DNA from: Blautia sp.
GTDB taxonomy: Bacteria; Bacillota; Clostridia; Lachnospirales; Lachnospiraceae
Direction of reading: 5' to 3'
DNA: 64,000 nt
Assembly (NCBI GenBank): GCA_029257805.1
Contig: JARIAR010000004.1
Span: forward strand, 1 to 64,000
Part shown: one piece after another, positions 28,919 to 39,130 of the stretch
How the letters are laid out: each line of letters begins with the position of its first letter
Numbering within the stretch: the first letter of the stretch is position 1
Made by a program: the position numbers and the translations under genes
The notes under the pieces: generated by a model
Told to the model about the DNA's origin: nothing
Databases searched by the model: none
Seen by the model: the letters and a program-made list of their open reading frames with translations, nothing else

Positions 28919-31122
28919 TATTTCAACCTTTTCCCCAGCTGTCTTACATAAGACAATCCGGCCAGCAAACTTCCCATTAATGCAATGGCAACTGCCACAT
29001 ATATACTTTGATCATTATCATCTGTGATTCCTGTATCTGGTACAAATTCTTTATTATTTACGATCTTTATTTCTTTTCCCTCTTCTGTCTCTATTTCCTG
29101 ATAATCCGTTGTATATCCATCTCTGTCTTCAGTTCGTTCTTCTGCTTTACATATATAGTCTCGTGGCAGATTTTTAATCATGATCTGCTGCCCGTGGGAA
29201 AGAACAATCTCCGCCCTTCCATCCTTAAAAAACAGATTCCCGTTTTCCGGCGGTTCAATCGTTTTTTCATACCCAGCTGCCACACTCCCCTCATATGGGA
29301 AAACACCCTGAAGATTTGTTCCGTCTTGTTTTTTTGCAGTAACAGAAATTCTAAATTTTTTTATCTTATCACCAGCTTCCCCTGTTACCAGTTTACTTAT
29401 AAGCAAATGCAGATTTTTTGTATTTGTAAATTCTATACGGATTACCTGATCTGCCAGTATTTTTCCTTGAGAATTCGTAGAGGAAATAGAATATTCCCCT
29501 GTATCTTTTTCTGTAATCATATACTCTGCGTTTGCGGGAATATTTACGATTCTTACCGTCTGTCCGTTTTTCATGGTAAATACAGCAATTCCATCTTTAA
29601 ATATCAGATCCCCATATGGACCATTGATCTTATGTTGCGGAAGTTTCAATTCAAATTTAAATTCCTTTTCATTATCTTTTTCTCCCACAACAGTCTTTGA
29701 AATTTCCAAACTTCCTACAGCTGTCGCTGTATGTATAATTTGAAGGGTAAGCTTTTTGTATCGTATAACACCGCCTATCATATGCTGAAATTTTTTTCCA
29801 TTTACTTCAATATCCGGCATCGGTGTGTATTGTCTGAACTCCTTTAACCAGGGCATATCTGTCTCAATCCCAAAATATTCCTGCACCTGCGGCTGATGGT
29901 CTGCTATCAGTTCATACATCTCTCCCCCGTAAACATATGTTGAATGTTCACATATCGCCTTAATTCCTTTCGGTAAAATCAACTTGTAAATACCATGATA
30001 TTCTTCCGGTTCTATAATCTGCAAAGTTCCGCTGTGCCACTTTCCATCTTCAGGATGATACGTAAAGTTAAGATCTCCTTTTACCTTTAGGTTATCAACT
30101 GTAGGTTCATAATCCAGCAAACCTCCCTGCCTGGAATACTGATACAGATTTTCTCCTAGCTTTGTCTGGCTTAAATGCATATCGGTTACATCATTATCCG
30201 GAATGTTATAATAATGAAGCAATCTCCAGATTGCCATTTGTGTAGCACTGTACGCCTGTTCTTCTGTCACCAGATACGAAGAAGAATACCATGCGCCAAA
30301 TCTTTCCAACGGTGTTCCCTGCGTATCTGCAACCATGCACCAGGCAGCTTTAAAAAAAGGCATGACTTCTATTTCTTCTTTCGCCAAGCCTCCAATCTGC
30401 TGCCCTTCCTCCAGAAATACTACTTTTGACGTAAACGCTTTCAGAATATTTAAGTTCCCGTTATTCTGTGCAACCCAATCCTGATATGTAAAGCTATGGT
30501 TTCTCAGCTCAGGAAAAGCCGTCTGGAGCACAGATAAAGGTACGAGCATATTGTCAAATTGTTCTTCCGTAGGTATCAGTTCCTGCGAATTCGTCACAAT
30601 CTGAAACAAATGCTCTCCATTGTACGGATATCCGGCATAAAGTATTTTTGATAATTGTCTCATGCATTTTTCATATTCTTCCGGAGACTGAAAATCTTCC
30701 GAAGTAAGATATCCATTTGTATAATCCGGAACTGCCGCATTGCCCATACTCTCTGTCCAATGTGGCCAATGCCGTTTATTATTCATGCAATAAATAATGA
30801 ACCGTTCTCCCGGATAATCCCCGTCTTTCATATAGTGAATCCCATTTTCATAAACAATCTGTGCTTTAGCACTTTGCCCTTGTCTGTCACTCCGTTCTTC
30901 CCCGCTTAGGCTCTCATCCTCCGCAGGTTCATCGCTAAGTTCATTACTGGTTCCATCACTTAACTCTGCTGTACCTTCCTCTCCCTCCATCTCTGTACAT
31001 GTCCCATCTACAAGCATCTCTTCTTCTGCAAAGACAGAACGAGTTAAAATAAAAATTCCCAAAACTAAAAAAAGCGAAAACAAGAAATATTTTTGCTTCT
31101 TCCTCAACTCCCTATTTTCCAT
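28918..31122 (-). CDS. pilus tip adhesin (Cpa-like) with thioester domain, two FctA-type repeat domains and VPDTG motif
   Basis: Signal peptide; RFIIYCMNN and AYSATQMAIWRLL (thioester Cys/Gln motifs); LEISKTVVGEKDNEKEFKFEL and LLISKLVTGEAGDKIKKFRISV domains; VPDTG then TM and RQLGKRLK. Confidence 0.85.
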   Translation of the reverse strand: MENRELRKKQKYFLFSLFLVLGIFILTRSVFAEEEMLVDGTCTEMEGEEGTAELSDGTSNELSDEPAEDESLSGEERSDRQGQSAKAQIVYENGIHYMKDGDYPGERFIIYCMNNKRHWPHWTESMGNAAVPDYTNGYLTSEDFQSPEEYEKCMRQLSKILYAGYPYNGEHLFQIVTNSQELIPTEEQFDNMLVPLSVLQTAFPELRNHSFTYQDWVAQNNGNLNILKAFTSKVVFLEEGQQIGGLAKEEIEVMPFFKAAWCMVADTQGTPLERFGAWYSSSYLVTEEQAYSATQMAIWRLLHYYNIPDNDVTDMHLSQTKLGENLYQYSRQGGLLDYEPTVDNLKVKGDLNFTYHPEDGKWHSGTLQIIEPEEYHGIYKLILPKGIKAICEHSTYVYGGEMYELIADHQPQVQEYFGIETDMPWLKEFRQYTPMPDIEVNGKKFQHMIGGVIRYKKLTLQIIHTATAVGSLEISKTVVGEKDNEKEFKFELKLPQHKINGPYGDLIFKDGIAVFTMKNGQTVRIVNIPANAEYMITEKDTGEYSISSTNSQGKILADQVIRIEFTNTKNLHLLISKLVTGEAGDKIKKFRISVTAKKQDGTNLQGVFPYEGSVAAGYEKTIEPPENGNLFFKDGRAEIVLSHGQQIMIKNLPRDYICKAEERTEDRDGYTTDYQEIETEEGKEIKIVNNKEFVPDTGITDDNDQSIYVAVAIALMGSLLAGLSYVRQLGKRLK

Positions 31123-31161
31123 TTTCCTTTTCACTCCTTTTTTGTTTTGCAGCATGCTACC

Positions 31162-31167
31162 ATTATA
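31162..31167 (-). promoter_or_regulatory. pilus operon -10 element without clear -35
   Basis: Minus strand perfect TATAAT about 40 nt upstream of the adhesin ATG; no TTGACA-like hexamer 16-18 nt upstream. Confidence 0.5.
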
Positions 31168-31240
31168 CTACATGTATTTTGATTTTTTTCCCAAGATACC
31201 CTTCCTCCATTTTTATAAATTGGGAATTTTCATTCTGTTC

Positions 31241-31269
31241 TTGCATTTATAGAATATATGTCCTATGAT
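31241..31269 (+). promoter_or_regulatory. promoter of divergent pilus regulator
   Basis: TTGCAT-N17-TATGAT upstream of AGGAG and ATG at 31304. Confidence 0.55.
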
Positions 31270-31303
31270 ATTTCTAAACACTAATAAAACAGGAGCAATT
31301 TTT

Positions 31304-32818
31304 ATGCTTGATAATTTTTTAGAATATGATATTCAAAAAAAGCTTCATCTTTTTGATATCTTACAAACACATTCTCCGGTTTCTATAAAACAAATAAGAC
31401 AATTATCAGATCTTAGTTTTTCCGGCAGCCGGATTCTTTTAAAAGAACTATCCACGGATTTGCAAAATTTAGCCGAGATACGAGAAAAAGATTCTAATTT
31501 TTATTTTCTTCCATATAATAATGTTAGCGATCTGGATCTTCTCCATGCCATCTACGCAAATTCCAATATGTTAAAATGTCTGAAGTTTATTATTACAAAT
31601 CATTCGGATCTTCCTTTTTCGACGTTTATGGAAAAATCTTTTCTCAGCAAATCCAGTGCATACCGCATCCGGAAAAACTGTCTGAACTATCTCCATGAAA
31701 TTGGTCTTGATATGGTTCACAATAGGATCAAAGGAGAGGAATATCGAATCCGCTTTCTAATAGCACTTCTGTATCATAAATACGGCATTGACTGCTGCAG
31801 AATCGACTCTGGCTCACTAAATCTCGTCCGTAACTTCATCCTCTCTACCAATCACGCAATCGACAAAAATTTTCTTAAATTGACAGAAAAAGAGTACGAA
31901 TACTTTGAATGTCTTGTCATTCTTTCATGGAAAAGGCAGCAATATCATGTGAGCCTTCCAGATTCTAAGAATTTCCCCAAATTTAAAACCGTTTTTATTT
32001 ACCAAAACCTAAAAGCAATATTTAAAAAAGAAGTGGTGGATATACTTCATATCCCCTTCACTGAAAACGATTATGATTACCTGTATCTTGTTTACTGTTG
32101 CACAGATAATTGCATTATGGCTGATAAATGGACACCAAAAGATATCCATCTTCTATATAAAAATCTCTTATCTCAGGAAGCTTTTTCGGATCTTCTTTAC
32201 CGTTTCCAAGAAACATTCGGCTCGGATATCATACATACTCCCGCCTGCCGAGCTGCTTTAGTTTATTTTTATAAGACATGTCTGTTAAATCTGCAAAGTA
32301 TTATACCGGGTAAATGTTTCTTCTTTCATTCCCGCAGCAATGCTCTTACATTTACCATGGGCAAATGTATTTCTAATATCTTAGCTGACTGGAAAAAGGA
32401 ACAACACATCAAATACGAAATTGATCCGCACCACATCCTTTATTTATCTTTCCAGATAAAAACCATTCTGCAACAGTACATAAAGCCTGTAAATATTATT
32501 ATTGTTTCCGATCTGGATACAGAAATAAAGACTCTGCAGTTATTTCTTAAAAGACTATTTGCACCTCAGCGTGCCGTAATTACTCCTTTTTTATTAAATG
32601 CACAAAATATGAATATTTTACGCTCTCAAAAAAACAGTATCATTATTGTTCATAAAAAATTTCAGCATTTTATGGAAACTCTTAATGTAAAAAAAGAAAA
32701 TACGATTATTCCTATTACGATCCAGATAACCTCGGAGGATATACTGGCTATTCAAAAAGCAATCGCTTATTATGAAAAAAAATTCATAGCAGATTTTCCC
32801 TTTCTGCACGAAACATAA
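31304..32818 (+). CDS. Mga/RofA-like (RALP) transcriptional regulator
   Basis: FSTFMEKSFLSKSSAYRIRKNCLNYLHEIGLDMVHNRIKGEEYRIRFLIALLYHKYGI resembles Mga HTH; C-terminal PTS EIIB-like segment; divergent from the pilus operon. Confidence 0.78.
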   Translation: MLDNFLEYDIQKKLHLFDILQTHSPVSIKQIRQLSDLSFSGSRILLKELSTDLQNLAEIREKDSNFYFLPYNNVSDLDLLHAIYANSNMLKCLKFIITNHSDLPFSTFMEKSFLSKSSAYRIRKNCLNYLHEIGLDMVHNRIKGEEYRIRFLIALLYHKYGIDCCRIDSGSLNLVRNFILSTNHAIDKNFLKLTEKEYEYFECLVILSWKRQQYHVSLPDSKNFPKFKTVFIYQNLKAIFKKEVVDILHIPFTENDYDYLYLVYCCTDNCIMADKWTPKDIHLLYKNLLSQEAFSDLLYRFQETFGSDIIHTPACRAALVYFYKTCLLNLQSIIPGKCFFFHSRSNALTFTMGKCISNILADWKKEQHIKYEIDPHHILYLSFQIKTILQQYIKPVNIIIVSDLDTEIKTLQLFLKRLFAPQRAVITPFLLNAQNMNILRSQKNSIIIVHKKFQHFMETLNVKKENTIIPITIQITSEDILAIQKAIAYYEKKFIADFPFLHET

Positions 32819-32867
32819 CAAAAAAAGCTCTAAACTTTACCCTTAAGCAACATTTAGAACCAAAAAA

Positions 32868-32897
32868 GAAGCCGTGTATCACACACGACTTCTTTTT
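32868..32897. terminator. bidirectional terminator between regulator and ftsZ
   Basis: GAAGCCGTGT-ATCAC-ACACGACTTC flanked by A6 and T5. Confidence 0.85.
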
Positions 32898-32920
32898 ATG
32901 ATCTTTATCACATTATTTAA

Positions 32921-34075
32921 TTATCTGTTTTTTAAAAAATCCGGAATCTGAATATCTTTCTTCTGCACTGTACTGGACGGAGTCTTTGCATTGAATGGAG
33001 TTGCATTCATTGTTGGCAGACTGAAACTTGGCATATTTACATTCGCAGCCGGCTGAGCGGATGTCTGTCTTTTTGCTGCAAATGGAGAACTGGAAGTTCT
33101 CTGAGCAAACGGACTGCTCTGTACATTATCATTTAATCCAGTTGCAATAACTGTAATTCTTGCATAATCTGCTACAGAATCATCGTACATTGCACCGAAA
33201 ATAATATTTGCATCTTCGCCTGTCAGCTCCTGTACATAACTTGCTGCATCATTTGCATCCATAAGGGAAATATCACCTGAAATATTAATAATAACATGTG
33301 TTGCGCCCTTAATCGTTGTTTCAAGAAGTGGAGAAGATACTGCCTGCTGAACAGCTTCCATTGCCTTGTCATCTCCTCTTGCTTCACCAATACCAATATG
33401 TGCAATGCCTTTATCTGTCATAACCGTTTCTACATCTGCAAAGTCCAGGTTGATCAGAGCAGGAAGATTGATCAGGTCTGTAATACCCTGAACTGCCTGC
33501 TGAAGAACTTCGTCTGCCTTACGCAATGCTTCCGGCATTGTTGTGCGACGGTCTACGATTTCAAGTAATTTATCGTTTGGAATTACAATTAAAGTATCTA
33601 CTGCTTTCTTCAGATTTTCAATACCTGCAAGTGCATTGTTCATTCTTGTTTTTGCTTCAAAACGGAAAGGCTTGGTTACAACACCGACAGTCAGAATTCC
33701 CATCTCTTTCGCTGCTGCCGCAATAACAGGTGCAGCTCCAGTTCCGGTTCCGCCACCCATACCACAGGTAACAAATACCATATCTGCCCCTTCCATTAAC
33801 TGCTTTACTTCTTCAATGCTTTCTTCTGCTGCTTTCTGTCCTACTTCCGGCTGTGCACCGGCTCCCAGACCTTTTGTAATCTTTTCACCAATCTGAAGTA
33901 CAGTCGGAGCTTTACACAGAGTCAAAGCCTGTTTATCAGTATTTACACCTACAAACTCTACTCCGCCGATGGCTTCTTCCACCATTCTATTTACTGCATT
34001 ATTTCCGGCTCCACCTACACCAATTACAATAATCTTGGCAGATGACTCAGCCTCATTTGTCATGATCTCTAACAA
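32921..34075 (-). CDS. ftsZ: cell division protein FtsZ (TTG start)
   Basis: [37 protein letters not shown] 7 nt before TTG. Confidence 0.98.
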   Translation of the reverse strand: MLEIMTNEAESSAKIIVIGVGGAGNNAVNRMVEEAIGGVEFVGVNTDKQALTLCKAPTVLQIGEKITKGLGAGAQPEVGQKAAEESIEEVKQLMEGADMVFVTCGMGGGTGTGAAPVIAAAAKEMGILTVGVVTKPFRFEAKTRMNNALAGIENLKKAVDTLIVIPNDKLLEIVDRRTTMPEALRKADEVLQQAVQGITDLINLPALINLDFADVETVMTDKGIAHIGIGEARGDDKAMEAVQQAVSSPLLETTIKGATHVIINISGDISLMDANDAASYVQELTGEDANIIFGAMYDDSVADYARITVIATGLNDNVQSSPFAQRTSSSPFAAKRQTSAQPAANVNMPSFSLPTMNATPFNAKTPSSTVQKKDIQIPDFLKNR

Positions 34076-34286
34076 CGTACTTCCTCCTTTATTTCTACCT
34101 GATAACTAATTTCAGTGTATTTGTACCAAGCTACATATAGATATATCATATATTTTTTTTTGCAATTAATCAACTACTAATTTTGTTTTTTTATATTTTT
34201 TTCACTATTTTTCGCCACATACATGGAAAAAATCCTGTTTTCCTGCAAAATACGAGAATTTTTTTTCTTCCGGATAAGCTCTGTTC

Positions 34287-35285
34287 CTAATTATTTTCTT
34301 CCGGATTTTCCCCGGAAGAAGGAGTCCCTACATAGTTTCCATTTGCGTCATATTCTCCGGCTCCTGTATAATCTCCCTCTTCATCATATCCGCCATCCCA
34401 GTCTTCTGTCTCCGAATTTTTTTCATTCATATCGGTTTCAGATATACTTTCTTCTGTTATGTCGTCTTCCGCTGTTCCTTCTTCCCCTGTACTTTCCTGA
34501 TCGCTGCCTTCCTGATCACTGCCTTCCTGATCCGGCTTGTCCACTGGTTTTTCTTCTTCAAATGTTATCGTTTTTATCGTATCTGTAACACTGTCCAGAT
34601 GAAGAATCCCTTTTTTTCCAGATATAAGAGGCAAAATAGCAAGCGCCCGCGTCATTTTATCTTCCAGATATTTATCCTGACCAAGCATAACTACAATTTC
34701 TCCATACCGGAGACTGATATGGTAATTCTCATCAAATTGGATATGTTCCGGTATCATTTCGTTCTTCTGAAAAATTGTAGCAAGTGCAACAGCGGTATTC
34801 AATACGGTGTCTCCTTTAATAGGAAGAGGCTCATCCATCACAACGTGCTTTACTGAAATCCCGTCAAAATATGGTACTGTTTTATCTCTTTCCCGGGAAC
34901 TTTCCACAAAAACTCCATTGCGATCAAAATAAACATAACTATCCAGATATGGAATACACCCTACCGGTTTTTTCTCCTTAACGCTGATACATATTGTATT
35001 TCTATTCACCTGATTTACAGCATATCCCTGTATAAATGGAATTCCTACTGTTTCTTTTTTTGTATATAAGAGGGGCGCCAGCACAGAGTTGGATGCAAGG
35101 GGCCCCCGCAAAACCATATCTTTTATTTCCTCTTGAGAATAATGACTGCTGCCCATCACCTCAACTTCATCAACTTTATAATAAATAAAAAAGAAAAGTC
35201 CTCCGGCCACTCCAATTGCTGCCAGCGCAGTACCTATCCATTTCCATAAATTTTTATTTTTTTTTCTGTAACTGGATGTTTTCAT
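34287..35285 (-). CDS. cell division protein FtsQ/DivIB with acidic C-terminal tail
   Basis: N-terminal TM then POTRA (YKVDEVEVMGSSHYSQEEIKDMV); position in dcw cluster. Confidence 0.85.
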   Translation of the reverse strand: MKTSSYRKKNKNLWKWIGTALAAIGVAGGLFFFIYYKVDEVEVMGSSHYSQEEIKDMVLRGPLASNSVLAPLLYTKKETVGIPFIQGYAVNQVNRNTICISVKEKKPVGCIPYLDSYVYFDRNGVFVESSRERDKTVPYFDGISVKHVVMDEPLPIKGDTVLNTAVALATIFQKNEMIPEHIQFDENYHISLRYGEIVVMLGQDKYLEDKMTRALAILPLISGKKGILHLDSVTDTIKTITFEEEKPVDKPDQEGSDQEGSDQESTGEEGTAEDDITEESISETDMNEKNSETEDWDGGYDEEGDYTGAGEYDANGNYVGTPSSGENPEENN

Positions 35286-35298
35286 ACAACAAAATTCC

Positions 35299-36549
35299 TT
35301 AATCCTCTGTCAATATGCCTCCAAGGGCTTTTAAATCTTCACAAATATGTTCATAACCTCTCTCAATAAAAGAACAGCCTTCTATACAGGAAATCCCTTC
35401 ACATGCCAGCGCCTCTAAAATAAGCGCCGCTCCTCCTCTAAGTTCTTCTGCCTTCACTGTACATCCTCTCAAAGGAAATCCGCCTTCAATAAAAGCATCT
35501 CGCCCTTTAACTGTAATGTGAGCTCCCATTCGCTTCATCTGAACCGCAGCCTTATATCGATCTTCAAATATTTTTTCTCTTATACAGCTCTTTCCTGGTA
35601 CCGTAGTCAGCACCGCCATAAGAGGAGATTGCAGATCCGTTGGGAATCCCGGATATACTTCTGTTTCCGTAAATGGAACGGACTTACCTACTGTTCTTCC
35701 ATCGATTATTAGTTTACCACTGTTTTGTTTATATTGTCCACCCATTTTCCCATATACCTCCAGAAAAGCTCCTAACTCATTTTCCGGAGGATTTTCAATT
35801 TCAATCCGCCCACGTGTAATTGCTGCTGCACATATATAAGTCCCTGCCACAATTCTATCTGGCGGGACCTGTATTTCTCCTCTTCCAAGACTCTCTACCC
35901 CTTCTACTACAATACAGGGGTTTCCTTCTCCTGAAATTTTCGCTCCCATTTTCCTTAAATAACGGCAAAGCCATATAATTTCCGGCTCTCTGGCACAATT
36001 TTTCAGCACTGTTATTCCTTTTGCCAGAACAGCTGTTAAAATCCCCTGTTCTGTGGCCCCTACACTTCTTGCCGGAAAAAAAATTTCACTTCCCTGCAAT
36101 TTTTCACAGGATGCCTCAACGAACTCTCCCTCCTCCCGAATGTCCACACCCAGACACCTTAATACATACAAATGAAAATCTATTGGTCTCTGCCCGATGA
36201 CGCACCCTCCCGGATATCCGATTTTTCCTTTTCCATTTCTTGCAATCATAGCTCCTAGCAAAATTACGGAAGATCTCATTTTTCCGGTATATACAGTGGA
36301 TATCTCTGTTCCCTCACCTGTGCTGCAATCCAGATATAAATCATGTCCCTCCCACCATGTCTTTGCCCCAAGTTCCCTAAGTATCTCCTCCATGCAAAAA
36401 ACATCCGCAATCTTCGGACATCCTTTTAGCACACTGATCCCTTTATGCAAAAAAGATGCCGCCATCATCGGAAGCACAGCATTTTTAGAGCCCTGGATGG
36501 AAACAGTGCCAAAAAGCTGTTTTCCCCCTTCGATATAAATATGCTTCAA
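35299..36549 (-). CDS. murA: UDP-N-acetylglucosamine 1-carboxyvinyltransferase
   Basis: IYIEGGKQLFGTVSIQGSKNAVLPMMAAS; EPSP-synthase family. TTG start at 36549 after GGGAGTG avoids the overlap with ftsW. Confidence 0.93.
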   Translation of the reverse strand: MKHIYIEGGKQLFGTVSIQGSKNAVLPMMAASFLHKGISVLKGCPKIADVFCMEEILRELGAKTWWEGHDLYLDCSTGEGTEISTVYTGKMRSSVILLGAMIARNGKGKIGYPGGCVIGQRPIDFHLYVLRCLGVDIREEGEFVEASCEKLQGSEIFFPARSVGATEQGILTAVLAKGITVLKNCAREPEIIWLCRYLRKMGAKISGEGNPCIVVEGVESLGRGEIQVPPDRIVAGTYICAAAITRGRIEIENPPENELGAFLEVYGKMGGQYKQNSGKLIIDGRTVGKSVPFTETEVYPGFPTDLQSPLMAVLTTVPGKSCIREKIFEDRYKAAVQMKRMGAHITVKGRDAFIEGGFPLRGCTVKAEELRGGAALILEALACEGISCIEGCSFIERGYEHICEDLKALGGILTED

Positions 36550-36571
36550 TCCGTTCACTCCCAAGGGCCTC

Positions 36572-37687
36572 TTACTTTTTATTGTATGCATTCTGCTGTC
36601 CTGTGTGACTGGAAACACTAAGAGCCAGCCCCATTTCTCCCAGAAGAAATACAACAGAGGTACCGCCATAACTCACAAAAGGGAGTGTAATCCCTGTATT
36701 GGGAATTGTATTTGTCACTACTGCAATATTTAAAATCACCTGCACTGCCATATGTGCCATAATTCCCGCCGCCAAAAGTGCTCCCTGCAGATCTTTGCTA
36801 TGAGTCGCAATTACACATAGGCGCCACAAAAGCAAAGCAAATACGAGAATCAGCAAAGAGGCTCCCACCAGTCCCAACTCTTCACAGATAATAGAAAAAA
36901 TCATATCATTTTGTGCTTCCGGAACAAATCCCAGTTTCTGAATACTGCTTCCAAGCCCTCTCCCGAAAAAGCCGCCGCTGCCAATCGCATACAGCCCCTG
37001 GATTGTTTGAAATCCTTTTTCGTATTCTTCCGGATTCCGCCAAATAGCAAGTCTCTCCAGACGATAGCTCTCTGCCGCCAGAAAAACTGCAATAAATCCT
37101 GCACCAGCTGTTCCAATCCATACAAACGGCAGATATCTTGGATTTGATACGAAAATAAGTACTACCCCAATCCCCAGGATAATAATCGCTGTACTTAAAT
37201 TATTACTTCCCACAAGCCCTACAATAGGAAGAAGGGTAAACATCGTACCGCACATAAACCAAAAATTATCTGTATTTTTTCGGGTTCTGTCAATCTGCCA
37301 TGCAAGAAAAAGAATCACTGCCATTTTTGCAAATTCAGACGGCTGAAAAGATAGCGGGCCTAAATTCAGCCACCGTTTAGAACCATTTATTTCCTGACCG
37401 ACAAGCAAAACCGCCGTAGAAAGGATCAGAGAAACTCCATAAGCTGCAGGTGCTATTGCTGTCAGCATATGATAGTCCATACGAGCTACAAAATACATAA
37501 CGATAAGTCCAAGAGCGGTTGCAAAAAGCTGCTTTTTAAAATAATAGGCAGAGTCACGAAAACGTACTCTGCCATTATATTCACTGGTGGAAAACAGCAT
37601 AATAAGACCAAACACAAGAAGAATCAGCACAAGAATCAGTAATGCTGCATCTGTATGAAATTCCTGTTTTTGTTTTTTCTCTTCCAT
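36572..37687 (-). CDS. ftsW: FtsW/RodA-type peptidoglycan glycosyltransferase
   Basis: SEDS family: PNTGITLPFVSYGGTSVVFLLGEMGLALSV. Confidence 0.93.
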   Translation of the reverse strand: MEEKKQKQEFHTDAALLILVLILLVFGLIMLFSTSEYNGRVRFRDSAYYFKKQLFATALGLIVMYFVARMDYHMLTAIAPAAYGVSLILSTAVLLVGQEINGSKRWLNLGPLSFQPSEFAKMAVILFLAWQIDRTRKNTDNFWFMCGTMFTLLPIVGLVGSNNLSTAIIILGIGVVLIFVSNPRYLPFVWIGTAGAGFIAVFLAAESYRLERLAIWRNPEEYEKGFQTIQGLYAIGSGGFFGRGLGSSIQKLGFVPEAQNDMIFSIICEELGLVGASLLILVFALLLWRLCVIATHSKDLQGALLAAGIMAHMAVQVILNIAVVTNTIPNTGITLPFVSYGGTSVVFLLGEMGLALSVSSHTGQQNAYNKK

Positions 37688-37762
37688 CTTTCTCTCCGGC
37701 TGATACTTTATTTAAGCATATGAATGTACCGCCGAAGGATATGCATCTTTTCCTATTTACTT

Positions 37763-39118
37763 TTATAATTGAAATACATACTCTTTAAACATATTTCCTC
37801 TCTGCTCATAGTTGTCAAACTGTCCCCAGCTTGCACACGCAGGAGAAAGAAGCACTGCCTCTCCGGATTTTGCATGTTTTGCACAAAACTGCACAGCTTC
37901 TTCCAGATTATCTAAAAGAACGATATCTGTAAATCCAAGACGCTCTGCCGCTGATTTTATTTTTTCTTTTGTCTGTCCAATAAGAACAAGACAACGCACC
38001 TTTCCGTCAAAAGCCTGAATCCATTCATCATAACTGGATTCTTTATCGTATCCTCCGCCAATCAGATAGGTAGGACGGTTCATCGCCTGAATCCCCTTAA
38101 TCGCAGCGTCCGGATTTGTACCCTTGGAATCATTATAATAAATGATACCATTTTTTTCTGTTACATATTCAATACGATGCTCTACAGCTGTGAACTCGCA
38201 GATACTTTTTCGAATATGATCCAAATCTACTCCTGCATAATATGCCATTGCTACAGCAGCCATCACATTCTCATAATTGTGCTGTCCCAGAAGTTTTAAC
38301 TCTCCGGTTTTCACAACAGGAATCTTTTCTGTTTCCGTGCAAAGCACGATTGTATCTCCATCAAGATAAATCCCCTGATTCAACTTACGGACGCTGGAAA
38401 AATATACAACCTTGGGAACTGCTTTCTCACCAAATTCCCGGAGAACCGCATCTTCATAATTTAAGACACACACATTTTCCGGTTTCTGGTTTTTGGTGAT
38501 CAGTTCTTTAACACGTATGTACTCTTCCATCGTATGATGACGATTTAAATGATCTTCTGTAATATTTAAGATTGCACTGACTTCAGGAGCAAACTGCTCT
38601 ATTGTTTCCAACTGAAAACTGCTGATTTCTGCCACAGTTACGGTTTCTTCTTTCATCTCCAGCGCTCTTGATGTATACGGAGTTCCAATATTTCCCACTA
38701 CATACACAGAATCCTCAGCATCCCTCATAATCTTTCCAAGAAGCGCCGTTGTTGTTGTTTTCCCGTTTGTTCCTGTTATTGCCAGAACCCGTCCTTTTCC
38801 CACACGATACGCAAGTTCTACTTCCCCCCATACAGGAATGCCCTTTTCGTAAAACCCTTTTACAAGGGGAATATCCGTCGGGACTCCAGGACTTAACACT
38901 ACCAGATCCAGACTGTCCTGTATTTCCTCAGGAAGAATCCCTGCATAAAAGTCCGCCTCATATTTCCCGGAGGTTTTGCTAAGAACTTTTTCTCTTTCTG
39001 CCTCTTTATTCCCATCATATATAACTGGATGCGCACCTATTTCTCCCAGCAGATCCGCCGCTCCAATCCCGCTTTTTCCAGAACCAAAAACCAAAACCTT
39101 TTTACCCTTCAATTCCAT
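37763..39118 (-). CDS. murD: UDP-N-acetylmuramoylalanine--D-glutamate ligase
   Basis: GSGKSGIGAADLL, AITGTNGKTTTTALLG, NDSKGTNPDAAIKGI. Confidence 0.96.
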   Translation of the reverse strand: MELKGKKVLVFGSGKSGIGAADLLGEIGAHPVIYDGNKEAEREKVLSKTSGKYEADFYAGILPEEIQDSLDLVVLSPGVPTDIPLVKGFYEKGIPVWGEVELAYRVGKGRVLAITGTNGKTTTTALLGKIMRDAEDSVYVVGNIGTPYTSRALEMKEETVTVAEISSFQLETIEQFAPEVSAILNITEDHLNRHHTMEEYIRVKELITKNQKPENVCVLNYEDAVLREFGEKAVPKVVYFSSVRKLNQGIYLDGDTIVLCTETEKIPVVKTGELKLLGQHNYENVMAAVAMAYYAGVDLDHIRKSICEFTAVEHRIEYVTEKNGIIYYNDSKGTNPDAAIKGIQAMNRPTYLIGGGYDKESSYDEWIQAFDGKVRCLVLIGQTKEKIKSAAERLGFTDIVLLDNLEEAVQFCAKHAKSGEAVLLSPACASWGQFDNYEQRGNMFKEYVFQL

Positions 39119-39130
39119 ATTATTTCCTCC

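Noticed and set aside
29008-29700. 230-aa plus-strand ORF inside the adhesin
   Set aside because: Antisense to the adhesin gene; composition typical of spurious reverse frames in AT-rich DNA.
31182-31200. A7 tract in the pilus promoter as a phase-variation switch
   Set aside because: Seven bases is short and common in this AT-rich genome; a single sequence shows no length variation, so it is kept only as a remark.
31265-31303. Upstream ORF start (31265) for the Mga-like regulator
   Set aside because: It lies within the predicted -10 element; ATG 31304 has a proper AGGAG ribosome-binding site.
34490-34540. Short tandem repeat (CTTCCTGATC-CTGC units) considered as a CRISPR or VNTR element
   Set aside because: In-frame coding repeat (DQEGS) inside divIB; too short and without spacers for CRISPR.
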